A stretch of 64,000 bases of DNA from Nisaea sediminum. GTDB taxonomy: Bacteria > Pseudomonadota > Alphaproteobacteria > Thalassobaculales > Thalassobaculaceae. Location of the stretch: NCBI RefSeq assembly GCF_014904705.1, contig NZ_JACZCQ010000010.1, positions 62,001 through 126,000 of the forward strand, in the 5' to 3' direction. Positions within the stretch are counted from its first letter, which is position 1. Each line of letters begins with the position of its first letter. Shown piece after piece: positions 63,392-64,000 of this stretch. Under the pieces are notes generated by a model. That model did not search any database and was not told where the DNA came from. It saw only the letters and a program-made list of their open reading frames with translations. Both the position numbers and the translations under genes were made by a program.

Positions 63392-64000
63392 ATGGGACTT
63401 CTGGTTGCCCAGCTTCTGGCGGGGCTGGCGAACGCGGCGGCGTTGTTCCTCGTCGCCTCCGGGCTCTCGCTGATCTTCGGCGTGACCCGGATCGTCAATT
63501 TCGCCCACGGCTCGCTCTACATGCTGGGCGCCTATTGCGGCTACACGGCACTGCAATATCTGACCGGACCGCTCGGCTTCTGGGCGGCAGCGCTTGGCGC
63601 TGCCGTTGCCGTCGGTCTCTTCGGCCTGCTGGTCGAGTGTCTGATCCTGCGCCGGCTCTACAAGGCGCCGGAGCTGTTCCAGCTGGTCGCGACTTTTGGG
63701 GTGGTGCTCGTCGTGCAGGATCTGACCCTGATGCTCTGGGGGCCGGAAGACCTGCTCGGGCCGCGCGCGCCGGGGCTCGACCGCGCGGTGATGCTGTTCG
63801 GCCAGCCGGTCCCGGAATACGATCTCGCCCTGATCACGGTGGCGCCGCTGGTGCTGCTCGGTCTCTGGCTGCTGATGACGAAGACACGGGCCGGGATCCT
63901 GATCCGGGCGGCGACCCAGGACCGCGAGATGGTCGGCGCGCTCGGCATCAACCAGTCGCTCCTGTTCAGCGGCGTGTTCTTTCTCGGCGCGGCGCTCGCC
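63392..64000 (+). CDS. Liv-type ABC importer permease (LivH-like), cut by window end
   Basis: The first 203 codons of a LivH-type permease, open to the last base. The opening LAGLANAAALFLVASGLSLIFGVTRIVNFAHGS is diagnostic, followed by several hydrophobic helices and the TRAGILIRAATQDREMVGALGIN loop. ATG at 63392 follows GGGAAGG by five bases and the binding-protein stop by 30. More transporter genes should follow outside the window. Confidence 0.87.
   Translation, partial: MGLLVAQLLAGLANAAALFLVASGLSLIFGVTRIVNFAHGSLYMLGAYCGYTALQYLTGPLGFWAAALGAAVAVGLFGLLVECLILRRLYKAPELFQLVATFGVVLVVQDLTLMLWGPEDLLGPRAPGLDRAVMLFGQPVPEYDLALITVAPLVLLGLWLLMTKTRAGILIRAATQDREMVGALGINQSLLFSGVFFLGAALA

Noticed and set aside
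60941-63556. One 871-residue protein spanning the DapA-like gene and the opposite strand of the binding-protein gene
   Set aside because: Only the C-terminal 296 residues have a family; a strong ribosome binding site and ATG at 61831 mark the real start.
1-64000. CRISPR arrays, tRNA or rRNA genes, integrase-linked attachment sites
   Set aside because: None seen on reading both strands; no short regularly spaced repeats or conserved RNA-gene sequence noticed.

Overview
The window is GC-rich (about two thirds G+C by eye) and reads as a chromosomal segment of a metabolically versatile, probably marine, alphaproteobacterium. A Sox thiosulfate-oxidation cluster, Liv-type ABC importers, a gallate/4-oxalomesaconate catabolic operon and a large NRPS locus together suggest a Rhodospirillales-like lineage. 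The lineage is an inference; no rRNA or other marker gene is present to fix it.

Layout. 1-8.6 kb: the 3' part of a sox cluster (soxC truncated at the window edge, soxD, a soxE-like diheme cytochrome, a soxF flavoprotein, an exported DsrE-like protein, a YeeE/YedE sulfur transporter, a membrane-fused spermidine-synthase-like protein), facing a periplasmic tandem rhodanese. 8.8-11.8 kb: a TPR/winged-helix regulator with a beta-propeller protein, divergent from a small membrane protein plus DUF899 pair. 11.9-17.0 kb: a complete Liv-type ABC importer (binding protein, two ATPases, two permeases) with a strong hairpin after the binding-protein gene. 17.3-17.7 kb: a small HTH protein.

17.7-53.0 kb is the centrepiece, a large NRPS locus. 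The forward operon (27.9-50.6 kb) encodes two megasynthases, C-A-T x4 (4237 aa) and C-A-T-T-C-A-T-TE (2333 aa), then a SyrP/AsnO-like Fe(II)/2-oxoglutarate hydroxylase and a B12-type radical SAM enzyme of a family otherwise named for RiPP maturation. The leftward operon (27.7-21.7 kb) holds a small membrane protein, an MbtH-like protein, a type II thioesterase (each overlapping the next), an exported protein, an outer-membrane barrel, a GDSL autotransporter and a DUF697 membrane protein. Further left come a small membrane protein, a SyrD/PvdE-type cyclic-peptide exporter and an overlapping SPFH protein. On the right flank are a ParA-type ATPase translationally coupled to a second DUF697 protein with a Lys/Ala-rich tail, and an EntD-like phosphopantetheinyl transferase. 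Reading the adenylation pockets by eye gives Ser - Val/Ile-like - Ser - Ile/Val-like - Asn-like - Phe, possibly N-acylated because synthesis starts with a C domain. The best candidate for an undescribed system is the combination of NRPS, ParA/DUF697, SPFH and exporter, which could be an assembly line with its own cell-positioning or membrane-organising apparatus.

53.0-58.7 kb: an aromatic-acid catabolic operon (GalB-like hydratase, VOC extradiol dioxygenase, CHA aldolase, GalD-like tautomerase, DUF1932 dehydrogenase) divergent from a LysR-family regulator that carries two HTH domains. 58.7-64 kb: a Tat-exported dienelactone hydrolase, an A+T-rich DUF6680 gene that looks transferred, a divergent type II dehydroquinase, a DapA-like aldolase/lyase, and the start of a second Liv-type importer cut by the window end. 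I saw no tRNA, rRNA, CRISPR array, transposase or integrase.
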